NCBI GenBank assembly: GCA_023701385.1
Contig: JAMPXC010000003.1
Location: 1-64,000, forward strand
DNA length: 64,000 nucleotides
Reading direction: 5' to 3'
Source: Pseudobdellovibrio sp.
Lineage (GTDB): Bacteria; Bdellovibrionota; Bdellovibrionia; Bdellovibrionales; Bdellovibrionaceae
A program made the position numbers and the translations under genes. Shown piece after piece: positions 16,665 through 25,245 of the stretch. The first letter of the stretch is position 1. Every line of letters starts with the position of its first letter. A model generated the notes under the pieces. The model had not been told where the DNA came from, did not search any database, and was given only the letters and a program-made list of their open reading frames with translations.

Positions 16665-16678
16665 TAGACCATGGTCTA
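16665..16678. promoter_or_regulatory. 14-bp perfect palindrome upstream of the oxoamine synthase operon
   Basis: TAGACCATGGTCTA is a perfect palindrome located 51-64 bases before the ATG at 16729. Its position fits an operator for the three-gene signalling operon. The rest of the 260-bp region upstream shows nothing else I can support. Confidence 0.45.
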
Positions 16679-16728
16679 GTTAACTGAAATTAAGTATATG
16701 TCGAAAACTAAACATAGAGGTGCATCCT

Positions 16729-18420
16729 ATGAGTAGTCTAGATAAGCAAATTCGTTCGCGTCGTTTTAAAGTTAAAAATGATTCAGCTTTAAAGTTAGTT
16801 GTTGATTATATCAACGGTGATCAAGTTGAGTTTTCAGTTGTTGAGTGTTCTCAAACAGGTCTTAAGTGTCACACTACTTATGCATTCTCTGAAGAAGATA
16901 AAAACAATCCTGGGCAAATAGTTTCGGCCTCAAAATTAGTATGGGACTCTAAAGAATACGGATTGGGTCGTATGGTTATTAGACGTATACAGGCAGATGG
17001 TTCTGGCGCTTCTGTAGCGTTTTCAACGATTGATATTAAAGTACCAGTTAACTCACATTTAACTAAAGTTTTAGATATTCGCCTAGAAGTAGAAGACGAT
17101 GCTAAAACAGAAGAATTGAGTTCGGACAAATTTTCGTTAGCTCACTTTGTAGAAAGCGAATATTCGAATGTGGATCTTTTTGATCGAATGAGAAAATTTG
17201 ATGTGTTTCGCGCTGAATGGGAACGCAACAAAAAATATGGTTATAAAACGGTACGTGAATCTTCTAAGGGTGAAAGAGTTAATTTATCACGAGCTAGAAA
17301 AGGCAATCGTAAAGATTATATCGTAATGGGCTCTAATGACTATTTAGGGCTTGGTGCTCATCCTGAGGTTGTTAAGGCAGCCCAAAATGCAATGAATGAA
17401 TATGGATTCGGCTCTACAGGATCGCCAGTTACGACTGGAACAACTGATTTACATCTTGAACTTTGCGATCAAATTGCGAAAATTCACAAAAAAGAAGCTG
17501 CTATTTTATTTAACTCTGGTTACGCAGCAAATATTGGTATTATTTCTGCCGTGACTGCTCCGAATGATTTAATTGTTGCGGACATGTTATGTCATGCATC
17601 TATTCAAGATGCGATGCAAATGTCAAAAGCAACATCACGTTTTTTCAAGCATAATGATGTAGCTCATCTAGAGGCGATTCTTCAAAAAGAAAGACAAAAC
17701 TATAATGGTTGTCTAGTGATTACTGAAGGTGTTTTTTCGATGGATGGAGACACTGCAAAACTAGACGAAATTTTCTATGTAGCGCGCAAGTATAATTGCC
17801 GTATTATGGTAGATCAAGCTCATTGCTTTGGAGTCGTTGGGCCTAACGGTTTCGGAATCTGCGAAAAGTTTAACTTACTTAAAGAGACTGATATTATTAT
17901 GGGAACATTTTCTAAAATTTGCGGGGGTATCGGAGGATTTGCTACTGGTTCAACTGAACTAATAGAATGGCTTCGTGCATTTAGTCGTGCACAAGTTTTC
18001 TCTGTAAGTTTGCCACCGTCAACGGTTGCGGCGGTCAGCAAATCCCTAGACATTTTTGTTAACGATAAAGATCTAGTAAAGCGCCTACACTCAAACATTC
18101 AGCATTTTGTTAAAAATTTAGAATCAATTGGCTACAAATTTAAAGATACTCAAGAAAGCGCAGTAGTTCCAGTAGTTGTTGGAGATGAAAAAAAACTGGG
18201 AGAAATGTATCAAAGTTTATTAGATGACGGCGTACTTTGTATTCCAATTGTCTATCCGGCGGTGAGTAGAAAAAATTGCCGCTTCAGATTTACAGTGATG
18301 GCAACGCATTCGAAATCGGATCTGGACTATGCTACGGCGTGTTTGGAAAAAGCAATGTTAAAGGCTGGTTTTTCGTTCTCTCAAGCAGAGAAAGAAGAGC
18401 CAAAGAAAAAAGCAGCGTAG
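16729..18420 (+). CDS. PilZ-like domain fused to PLP-dependent alpha-oxoamine synthase
   Basis: The 563-residue protein has a PilZ-like N-domain (about 8-122: RSRRF and ECSQTGL, both degenerate forms of RxxxR and D/NxSxxG). A complete alpha-oxoamine synthase follows at about 150-555: GSTGSPVTTGTTDLHLEL, CHASI with His 289, VDQAH (Asp 362, His 365), and MGTFSKICGG with the PLP-binding Lys 396. Family enzymes condense an amino acid with an acyl-CoA; they include KBL, AONS (BioF), serine palmitoyltransferase and CqsA/LqsA autoinducer synthases. The RAQVFSVSLPP region is most like serine palmitoyltransferases, the end like BioF. The ATG at 16729 is chosen over GTG 16720 because AGAGG sits nine bases before it. 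The kinase gene starts three bases after the stop. Confidence 0.88.
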   Translation: MSSLDKQIRSRRFKVKNDSALKLVVDYINGDQVEFSVVECSQTGLKCHTTYAFSEEDKNNPGQIVSASKLVWDSKEYGLGRMVIRRIQADGSGASVAFSTIDIKVPVNSHLTKVLDIRLEVEDDAKTEELSSDKFSLAHFVESEYSNVDLFDRMRKFDVFRAEWERNKKYGYKTVRESSKGERVNLSRARKGNRKDYIVMGSNDYLGLGAHPEVVKAAQNAMNEYGFGSTGSPVTTGTTDLHLELCDQIAKIHKKEAAILFNSGYAANIGIISAVTAPNDLIVADMLCHASIQDAMQMSKATSRFFKHNDVAHLEAILQKERQNYNGCLVITEGVFSMDGDTAKLDEIFYVARKYNCRIMVDQAHCFGVVGPNGFGICEKFNLLKETDIIMGTFSKICGGIGGFATGSTELIEWLRAFSRAQVFSVSLPPSTVAAVSKSLDIFVNDKDLVKRLHSNIQHFVKNLESIGYKFKDTQESAVVPVVVGDEKKLGEMYQSLLDDGVLCIPIVYPAVSRKNCRFRFTVMATHSKSDLDYATACLEKAMLKAGFSFSQAEKEEPKKKAA

Positions 18421-18423
18421 ATA

Positions 18424-20280
18424 ATGCACGAGTTTTTGGTTTCACTTTTACTAAGCTTCTCTAGCTTTTTAGGTATTCAGGCGGTACCCGCGAATACTGA
18501 CGGCTGGAGTATAAGTAAAATGTGGAACCAAGTCGGAGAAAAATGGGAATTTTCAGCTTCTAGCTCTGAAGTAGCTAACGCTTGTGGGGAAGGAAAGTCT
18601 TTAATTTTTCCACAAGTTGTACATGGAATTCATACAATTCACATTAATAACGAATTATTTCTACAAACTGGGGATGATTCGTTTTCTAAAACTTCTGCGT
18701 TTTATTCAAGAGCTGTAGTAGATTGTAAGTATATTAAAAAGAATGCTAAAGTAGATTGGCATGTCATTACGTATTCAAAATACTTTGCAAGAATTGATAA
18801 ATTTCCTTCTGTAGAGAAGACTACGGCTAAATACTATTTTTTCGACGTTATTTTAAATATTTTATCAGCAGGCTGCTTATTAATTTTAGCCATGTTCTCT
18901 CTATTTATTTTTTCTCGTCGCGTAGAGAATAAATATGTTTTAAGTCTCTTTACAGGCTCTGTTTCGTTTGCAGCTTATTCGGTATTAACGACAGCAAATA
19001 TTTTTGATTTTGATATTAGAATGATATATGCGCACAAAGCAGCAGATATATTCGTGTGGATAGGTTCGTTCAGTTACATTTATTTTTTTCATAAATATGG
19101 TTATTTAGGTAAAATTGAGCTTCGATCATTCATAGCTGCCTTCGCCTTGGGTGAATCTTTAATTATTTTCGGTGGAAGCCCAGATGTTGTTCAGCTAGGT
19201 ACAACAATTCCCATTCCATTTGCTTTTATTTGTCTTTCATCTTTTTTAATTCATTCTATAAATGAAGGATTTAAAAAAGGGTTTGATCGAAACATTAAAT
19301 TGGGGATTTTTTCAATTTCTATTTTTGTTTTAGCCGGAATGAATGATTTACTGCATATTACTGGTCTAATTGATTCGTACATGATTATGCCATTAGGATC
19401 AGTTGCCGGAGTTTTCTTCCTTGCGGCTGCGGTAAATCAAAATATCGAAGTAACTTACGTAGAGCGTGATGAGCTTTTAGTTAATCTTGAGAATAAAGTA
19501 GTTGAAAAGACGAAGCATCTAGAAGAGGCATTAACTACTTTAAAATCGACACAAGCAGAGCTTGTGCAGTCAGCTAAATTAGCATCTCTTGGTACGGTTA
19601 GTGCCGGAATAGCCCATGAAATCAATAATTCTATTAATTACGTTAGTGGTGCAATTATTCCGCTCGAGAAAAAAGTTTATGCCATGATACCTGAAACTGC
19701 TGATCGAAAAATGATAGAAAAACTGTTCGGCGCAATTAAAGAAGGCACTTCGTTGACGGTGGATATCGTTAAAAGTTTAAGGAATTTTACAGGTTTAAAT
19801 CAGGCAGAATTTAAAGAAATTAGAATTCAGGATTCGGTTTACTCTATTCAAACCATTTTAAAAAGTAAGCTTAGAGGAATTGATTTTAAATATGAATTTT
19901 CGGCAGATTGTATAATTCATGGGAATTTAGTTGGTCTTAATCAAGTATTTATGAATTTAATTTCTAACGGTCTTGATGCGTTAGATAAAAATGAAAAATT
20001 TATACATATTAAAGGTACTGTTGACGGTAACCAGATTGTTATTTCAGTCAAAGATAATGGTAAAGGCATAAAGCCAGAAATTCTTAATAGAATTTTTGAT
20101 CCGTTTTTTACGACAAAAGATGTTGGTAAAGGAACCGGCCTGGGACTGCATATCGTTTCTAAAGAGATTGAGCGACATGGTGGTCAAATTAAAGTTTTTT
20201 CAGAATTAAACGTGGGAACAGAATTTTTAATTACACTTCCTGCATTAGTCGATTCCAACAAGATAAGGGAGGCCGCATGA
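18424..20280 (+). CDS. 7TM sensor histidine kinase
   Basis: The 618-residue protein has a signal or anchor segment (1-20) and an extracytoplasmic domain of about 115 residues. Seven hydrophobic helices follow at about 137-340 (a 7TMR-DISM-like layout), then a coiled coil (345-385). The kinase core has H-box [13 protein letters not shown] (His 398), N-box [16 protein letters not shown] and GTGLGLHIV. It starts three bases after the oxoamine synthase stop and overlaps the response regulator by four bases (ATGA), so all three should be made together. A likely role is sensing a ligand at the membrane and phosphorylating the neighbouring regulator. That the ligand is the product of the synthase is inference. 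Confidence 0.9.
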   Translation: MHEFLVSLLLSFSSFLGIQAVPANTDGWSISKMWNQVGEKWEFSASSSEVANACGEGKSLIFPQVVHGIHTIHINNELFLQTGDDSFSKTSAFYSRAVVDCKYIKKNAKVDWHVITYSKYFARIDKFPSVEKTTAKYYFFDVILNILSAGCLLILAMFSLFIFSRRVENKYVLSLFTGSVSFAAYSVLTTANIFDFDIRMIYAHKAADIFVWIGSFSYIYFFHKYGYLGKIELRSFIAAFALGESLIIFGGSPDVVQLGTTIPIPFAFICLSSFLIHSINEGFKKGFDRNIKLGIFSISIFVLAGMNDLLHITGLIDSYMIMPLGSVAGVFFLAAAVNQNIEVTYVERDELLVNLENKVVEKTKHLEEALTTLKSTQAELVQSAKLASLGTVSAGIAHEINNSINYVSGAIIPLEKKVYAMIPETADRKMIEKLFGAIKEGTSLTVDIVKSLRNFTGLNQAEFKEIRIQDSVYSIQTILKSKLRGIDFKYEFSADCIIHGNLVGLNQVFMNLISNGLDALDKNEKFIHIKGTVDGNQIVISVKDNGKGIKPEILNRIFDPFFTTKDVGKGTGLGLHIVSKEIERHGGQIKVFSELNVGTEFLITLPALVDSNKIREAA

Positions 20281-21479
20281 AGCCCTTAGTAGTGTATGTA
20301 GATGATGAACCTATGAATCTAACAGTTTTCGAAGCTGCAATGCCCGAAGACTGGGAAATACAAGTATTTGATAGTCCACTGAAAGCTCTTGATGCTCTTA
20401 CTAAACTAAATCCTTGTATTGTTGTATCTGATCAAAAAATGCCAGGAATGGTCGGTGTTAATTTTTTAGAAATAGTAAAAAGAACTCACCCGTCAACAAA
20501 AAGAGTAATTGCTACCGGTTATTCAGAAGAAGATTTAGTGGTAGATTCAATCAGAAAGGCCGGAGTACATGATTATATCAAAAAACCGTGGGATGTAGAA
20601 GACCTTCTCCATAGACTAAAATCAGTCATGGAGACGTATAACTTAGAAAAAGAGTTATTCGAGAAAAATAGTTTGTTAGAAAAACAGAATCATGAACTTC
20701 AAAAGATGACTGAAGATTTAAAAAAAGCTAAAGCAATTGAAGAGCAAGCACGTAAAGAACTTGAAGCGTGGGCGCCGCCGTTTGTGCTATCAGCTATCCA
20801 AAGTAATTCTCTAAAGTTTCCAATGAGAAGAGATTTGGCCTTAATATGTTTTGATATTATTAACTCTTCTGAAACTCACGATATCACAATTGATGGGGCA
20901 TCAGTTAGGTCTGTTATCTTAAAAGGATTCTCTGAGTCGGTATTGCGTCAAGGTGGTTGGCGCGAGTCACACGCTGGAGATTCGGCGTATGCTCACTTTG
21001 GATTACTTGAATCAACTTCTAATCCTGTAGAGTCTGCATTAGCTACCGCAACAGAGTTTAGAAGTTTTTTAAGAGCATTAAATTTAAAATATGGTTTAAA
21101 AATTGAATGTGGGATTGGATTACATCTGGCAAAAGACGTATCTATTAACCTGCATGAAATTGAAATTCAAACCCTTCGTGGAACTATCAAGCAGAAGTCA
21201 TTTGACTCAACATCGCCAGATGTTGATCTAGTTCACCGTTTAGAAAGCTTTACTCATCAGTTACCAGGTTCAAATGTTGCGATTTCGGAGTCATTTGCAA
21301 AAGTAATTATTGATAAATTACCACAAGCTAAAGATCTTGGTAATTTTCAGCTAAAAGGTCAAAAAGCACTTACAAAAATTTATTTAAAGCCAAGCGATCA
21401 AGTCACTGAACAGCAAATTATTGAAATTAAGGAAAAGTCTGCAGCAAGTGGTGACTCTCTTGATAAAAAGACCGCATAA
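20277..21479 (+). CDS. Response regulator with class III nucleotide cyclase-like output domain
   Basis: The 400-residue protein has an N-terminal receiver (Asp 10 and 11 acidic pocket, phospho-acceptor Asp 52 in VVSDQKMPG, Lys 102) and a coiled coil of about 45 residues. A class III adenylate/guanylate cyclase homology domain follows at about 184-370: CFDIINSS with metal Asp 193, HAGDSAYAHFG with metal Asp 235, DVDLVHRLES, and the closing LKGQKALTKIYL. The transition-state Asn of the usual VNxAxR motif is Asp 317 here, while Arg 321 is kept, so activity may be low, altered or lost. The output may be a second messenger controlled by the upstream kinase. Confidence 0.85.
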   Translation: MKPLVVYVDDEPMNLTVFEAAMPEDWEIQVFDSPLKALDALTKLNPCIVVSDQKMPGMVGVNFLEIVKRTHPSTKRVIATGYSEEDLVVDSIRKAGVHDYIKKPWDVEDLLHRLKSVMETYNLEKELFEKNSLLEKQNHELQKMTEDLKKAKAIEEQARKELEAWAPPFVLSAIQSNSLKFPMRRDLALICFDIINSSETHDITIDGASVRSVILKGFSESVLRQGGWRESHAGDSAYAHFGLLESTSNPVESALATATEFRSFLRALNLKYGLKIECGIGLHLAKDVSINLHEIEIQTLRGTIKQKSFDSTSPDVDLVHRLESFTHQLPGSNVAISESFAKVIIDKLPQAKDLGNFQLKGQKALTKIYLKPSDQVTEQQIIEIKEKSAASGDSLDKKTA

Positions 21480-21486
21480 TTGTTAA

Positions 21487-22437
21487 ATGACCCAGCACGA
21501 AGCCGAACTAGAAAAATTTAAAACGCTCCATAACCGGTTTCGTGTGCAGCCGGGATATCAGTCTATCGATCTTCACGGCTTTACGATGTCAGAAAAACCA
21601 GACATTCTTTTTACAGCACTTGTTCATGGTAACGAAGTGATCGGTCTTCAAGTGTTAAATCTCTTTTTAGAAAAAACACTTAAATCAAATCACAAAGCAC
21701 CGTATACGTTTGCGGTTCTTTTATGTAACGTTCCGGCTTACGATAAAAATCAACGCTTTATAAATAAAGATTTAAATCGTAGTTTTCAGGCACCTATCGA
21801 TACTCCTAAAATTGAAAAAGGGCAGGAATACTACCGAGCACAACAGGTTGAAGACGTGATACAAAATTTAAAGCCACGTTTTATCATCGATCTTCACCAG
21901 ACTACGGAGCCAACTTTGTCGCCGTTTTTTATGTTACCAGAAGAAGAATCTCTGGTCAGGTCGGCATCAGTGATCAGCAAAGAATGGCCTATTATTACTT
22001 TTGATCCGTCTGGATTTTCGAAAGACGGGAAGACCTTAATGGAATTTGCTAGGGGAGAGAAGATCCCTGCCCTAGTTATTGAGATCAGTCAGAATGGATT
22101 TGATTTAAACCTGGCTAAATTGATCTGTGAACAGCTTTTCTATTTAAATGCTGAACTTATCATAGCCCCACCGAAAAAAGATGACGTAAGCTATTTTAAG
22201 ATCACTCAGCATCTCACTAAATTTATTGTGGGCTCAGAGCTTATGCCTGGTTTTCAAAATCTGCAGTCAGTAAAAGAAAATGATATTTTAGGAATCACTC
22301 CGGCCGGCAATGAATACTTTTGTCCAGCTGACGGCGTATTTATTTTTCCTAAGTACGGCAGTCAGGCCGAAGTGTCGACTGAACTTGGGTTAATTGCGAC
22401 ACCCCGTAATCTTTTACAATTAAAAGCTGATAGTTAG
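21487..22437 (+). CDS. Succinylglutamate desuccinylase/aspartoacylase (AstE/AspA) family zinc hydrolase
   Basis: The 316-residue M14-like hydrolase has zinc-binding HxxE in LVHGNEVIGL, NKDLNRSF, IIDLHQTTEP (third zinc His) and VIEISQNG. Family members cleave N-acyl amino acids or similar amides. The exact substrate is not predictable. It lies seven bases after the cyclase-type regulator, possibly in the same transcript, which hints at hydrolysis of an acyl-amino compound near the oxoamine synthase; that link is speculative. It overlaps the convergent porin-like gene by 18 bp. Confidence 0.8.
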   Translation: MTQHEAELEKFKTLHNRFRVQPGYQSIDLHGFTMSEKPDILFTALVHGNEVIGLQVLNLFLEKTLKSNHKAPYTFAVLLCNVPAYDKNQRFINKDLNRSFQAPIDTPKIEKGQEYYRAQQVEDVIQNLKPRFIIDLHQTTEPTLSPFFMLPEEESLVRSASVISKEWPIITFDPSGFSKDGKTLMEFARGEKIPALVIEISQNGFDLNLAKLICEQLFYLNAELIIAPPKKDDVSYFKITQHLTKFIVGSELMPGFQNLQSVKENDILGITPAGNEYFCPADGVFIFPKYGSQAEVSTELGLIATPRNLLQLKADS

Positions 22438-23586
22438 ATCTAATTGTGAAAGTACAATCTTTGTTGGAAGCGTACTTACAGTTTTTTCTGCATTATAAAC
22501 AGAATAATTTACGACTGCATTTTTATTCATCTTATAACCTGCTTGCAAAATGTGACCGCGGCTATCTGTTTGTCCGTTGGCAAAATCTGAGTTTGTATAG
22601 ATAGCAAGCACCGCATCGCTTTCTACTTTTTGGTTCATATACGCGATACTAAATTTATCATAACCAAGCGCAAGACCTGTTACTGTGGCTTTGTTTGAAT
22701 TATCTGCGGCTGAATTTTCGATAAGTTCAGTAAAAAGTAAAATCTCATAAGGCTTGCTAGCCCATTTTAATTCTAAGAATTTTTGCGAAATTTCGTAGTT
22801 ATAGGCATAGTTTGATAAAAGATCAGAAGTATTACCTTTAAAATCCGGTGCCGACTGAACGGTATAGTCATTCGGTTTTCCATCTTTAATCGCTGTGTAA
22901 CTATATAATCCCAGACCAACATTCGCCGAATAATCTGAATGGAATTTATAATTCACGGCTGCTTGGGCCACATTTAAAAATGAATCAGTTTGGTCTTCGC
23001 CAAAGGTATCGTCATATTTTTCACGAACCCATAAGCTCGCTAAATTGAATGTTCCATCTAAAACTTTTTCAATAAAGACATACTTGTATTGAGCTCCGAA
23101 ACCTTCAGGTGAAATATCGCGGTCTAAGATAATTTGGTTTTTTCCTGCTGACTGAAAAAACTGTGGCATTTTTCCTAAAAATAACGACAAATCTTTTTCT
23201 GGTACATAAGTTACAAACGCGTGATCCACACCAATGCCATAACGGGGAGAGCCCTGTGTTTTTCCCGCTTCAGCGATCGAGGTATTTCCGCCATTGTTTG
23301 CAGTGCCTGTCAATAAACGATAAGTGAATTTTAGATCTGGCTGAATCTGAAATGTTTGGCCGATACGAAGCATAATACGATGAACACGGCGCTTTTCTTT
23401 TTGATTGTCTTTTGTTTCTTGGTGGCGATAACGAAAATCTCCAGAGAACTTGCTTGAAGGACTGAATTCAAGAGTCGGTGTAGTTCCTACAGCTGTCGCT
23501 GATACAACCGCAGTTTCTGAAACCTGTGCGTGAGCGCAAAGACCAGAAAGATTGAGTAAGATAATGATGCTAAGTAAACGTTTCAT
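22420..23586 (-). CDS. Porin-like outer-membrane beta-barrel protein
   Basis: The 388-residue product has a signal peptide ending AHA (about 20), then alternating amphipathic strands throughout (for example KFSGDFRYRH, LSLFLGKMPQFF, NYKFHSDYSANVGLGLYSY). It ends in LDLTISF, a C-terminal Phe typical of outer-membrane barrels. It resembles putative porin families. Substrate unknown. The 500-bp region upstream is gene-free and contains a 19-bp palindrome. Confidence 0.82.
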   Translation of the reverse strand: MKRLLSIIILLNLSGLCAHAQVSETAVVSATAVGTTPTLEFSPSSKFSGDFRYRHQETKDNQKEKRRVHRIMLRIGQTFQIQPDLKFTYRLLTGTANNGGNTSIAEAGKTQGSPRYGIGVDHAFVTYVPEKDLSLFLGKMPQFFQSAGKNQIILDRDISPEGFGAQYKYVFIEKVLDGTFNLASLWVREKYDDTFGEDQTDSFLNVAQAAVNYKFHSDYSANVGLGLYSYTAIKDGKPNDYTVQSAPDFKGNTSDLLSNYAYNYEISQKFLELKWASKPYEILLFTELIENSAADNSNKATVTGLALGYDKFSIAYMNQKVESDAVLAIYTNSDFANGQTDSRGHILQAGYKMNKNAVVNYSVYNAEKTVSTLPTKIVLSQLDLTISF

Positions 23587-24087
23587 AAGAAAACCCCTGT
23601 TACATGTATATGTGGAAATTCAATTCGAATTTCTGTACTGGGTTATTATTTAACATTGAATCATCAGTTTTCGAATAGATTACGCTGAGCAGTCCTTGTG
23701 GGAATAAAAGATACTCGCTTTTCCAGTCCGTAGAGAATCGTTCGTGTTTTTTTAAGGTTAGCCAGGCTAACCTGATGTTTATCATGAATGTAAGAAAATT
23801 CACTTTGTTGAAAGCTGGTCACTTTTATTTTCGCAAAATCCCATCGCTTTGCTGACTATTTAAATGAATTATTATGAGTCAGGGCAGCAGGGGAAGGGTT
23901 CTTGATTATTTACGGTAGTAGCAATTTAATTTTGATTTCGTGCATTTTTTCTGTCAATTTTTTTACGGGGCCGCTTTTTGGGAAGTAAGCATTACGGGAA
24001 AGAGACCATTTTAGAATTCTGATAAGTTATATTATGTTGCATTGGGTTTGTATCACAATACAACAGTCTAGGATTTAAAGTAATATA
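23587..24087. other. Gene-free stretch of about 500 bp
   Basis: This lies between the start of the porin-like gene and the stop of the Fic gene, both on the minus strand. It holds a 19-bp palindrome (23755-23773). A 67-codon open frame on the minus strand has no ribosome site and no protein-like features. Most of the rest (about 23820-24080) is AT-rich with nothing I can identify. It is long enough for a regulated promoter or a small RNA. Confidence 0.6.
23755..23773. promoter_or_regulatory. 19-bp palindrome upstream of the porin-like gene
   Basis: AGGTTAGCCAGGCTAACCT consists of perfect nine-base arms around a single central base. It is 169-187 bases before the start codon of the porin-like gene. 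It could be an operator or a hairpin in a long leader. Confidence 0.45.
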
Positions 24088-25230
24088 TTAGTCGCCGTTA
24101 TGAATTTGTTGTTGCGGATATTCGTTTTCGTCTTCATCAGCAGAAGCTTTATTTAATTCATCGATTGTGCGGCAAGCTCTAGGAATTCTCCAATTATCAC
24201 GCTTTTTGATACACATTTCTAGCTCAGTTAACATCGAATCAAGCTTATTATAGGTATTATCAACGTATTTTTCGACTTCTTCCATGGCATCGTTTTGTAA
24301 ATCACCCGCTGGAACAAATGGTAAACCGAAATTAGCCATAATTAACTCTTGAATACCACGTGAAGTACGACCATTTCCATCAGCGAAAGGATGTGTGCTT
24401 ACAAACCATTTTTGAACAACCGCAGCTAATTCAATCGGTGCTAAAACCGGTGCGCCACGTTGGTAAGCTTCAAGATTCGATTTAATAAAGATACGAATCC
24501 ATTCGATTTGATCGCCCACATGGTTTGATGGGCTATAACCAATAAAAACACCATTTCCATTACGGCAAGTGGCTGATGAAACAAACATCCCCGACTTTAG
24601 GTCGGCGCGACGGGGATTAGGGCCATTTTCTTTTTTTACGATATCTGAAAACTCAACACCTAATAAAGACTCCCAGCGCTTTTGAAAACGCTCCATTGAA
24701 TCTTCAGAGCGTTTGATACCCTGACGATAGTTATTTTCATTTTCATTACCCGCGCAAAATCCTACACCTTTATCGCTATTCGCGCGAAATTCACCAGGCT
24801 TTTTACTTTGATCTGTGATTTTATCTTTAATACTGGTTGCGCCATCAGTTAATAAAACCGTATTAATATGTGCAAAAGTATATTTATCAATCGGTTGGCT
24901 AAATAAGATATTTTGATTCTGTTTATTTCTAAATAAAGAATCAATTCCGCGCTCCCATACGCGCCAAGTCGCCGGAGCTGGATCATAAATTTCTAGGGGA
25001 GCCTTTTTAAATGTTTTGGCTTTTTCCCAAGAGTTACGATCGATAAAACGAAGTACTTTGTACTCCCCGATTTCGTCAACATCGACACCGATTTTAGCGT
25101 ATTCTTCACGAATTTTAGCCATACGATCCTGCATCCAGCAGTCGCGCGAAAACTTTTCGATAACAGCATCACAAGCTAAAGCTTGTTGTGCACTTAAGAA
25201 AATGATGATCGTGGCTAAAAGCTTTTTCAT
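24088..25230 (-). CDS. Exported Fic-domain protein (putative AMPylator)
   Basis: The 380-residue protein has a Sec signal peptide (MKKLLATIIIFLSAQQALA, cleavage before Cys 20) and a Fic core. The active-site loop HPFADGNGRTSR (His 280 to Arg 291) matches HPFx[D/E]GNGRxxR exactly. A PGEFR strand (about 145) and the flap region (GVFIGYSPSNHVGD) are also present. Fic enzymes transfer AMP or other phosphate-containing groups to target proteins. I see no [S/T]xxxE[G/N] inhibitory motif in the protein. Export is the unusual part. It lies 15 bp downstream of another exported protein, so the pair is likely co-expressed. Confidence 0.9.
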   Translation of the reverse strand: MKKLLATIIIFLSAQQALACDAVIEKFSRDCWMQDRMAKIREEYAKIGVDVDEIGEYKVLRFIDRNSWEKAKTFKKAPLEIYDPAPATWRVWERGIDSLFRNKQNQNILFSQPIDKYTFAHINTVLLTDGATSIKDKITDQSKKPGEFRANSDKGVGFCAGNENENNYRQGIKRSEDSMERFQKRWESLLGVEFSDIVKKENGPNPRRADLKSGMFVSSATCRNGNGVFIGYSPSNHVGDQIEWIRIFIKSNLEAYQRGAPVLAPIELAAVVQKWFVSTHPFADGNGRTSRGIQELIMANFGLPFVPAGDLQNDAMEEVEKYVDNTYNKLDSMLTELEMCIKKRDNWRIPRACRTIDELNKASADEDENEYPQQQIHNGD

Positions 25231-25245
25231 AAAAAATCCTTACTA

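Noticed and set aside
23600-23803. 67-codon open frame on the minus strand in the gene-free region
   Set aside because: No ribosome site, no recognisable domain, AT-driven composition.
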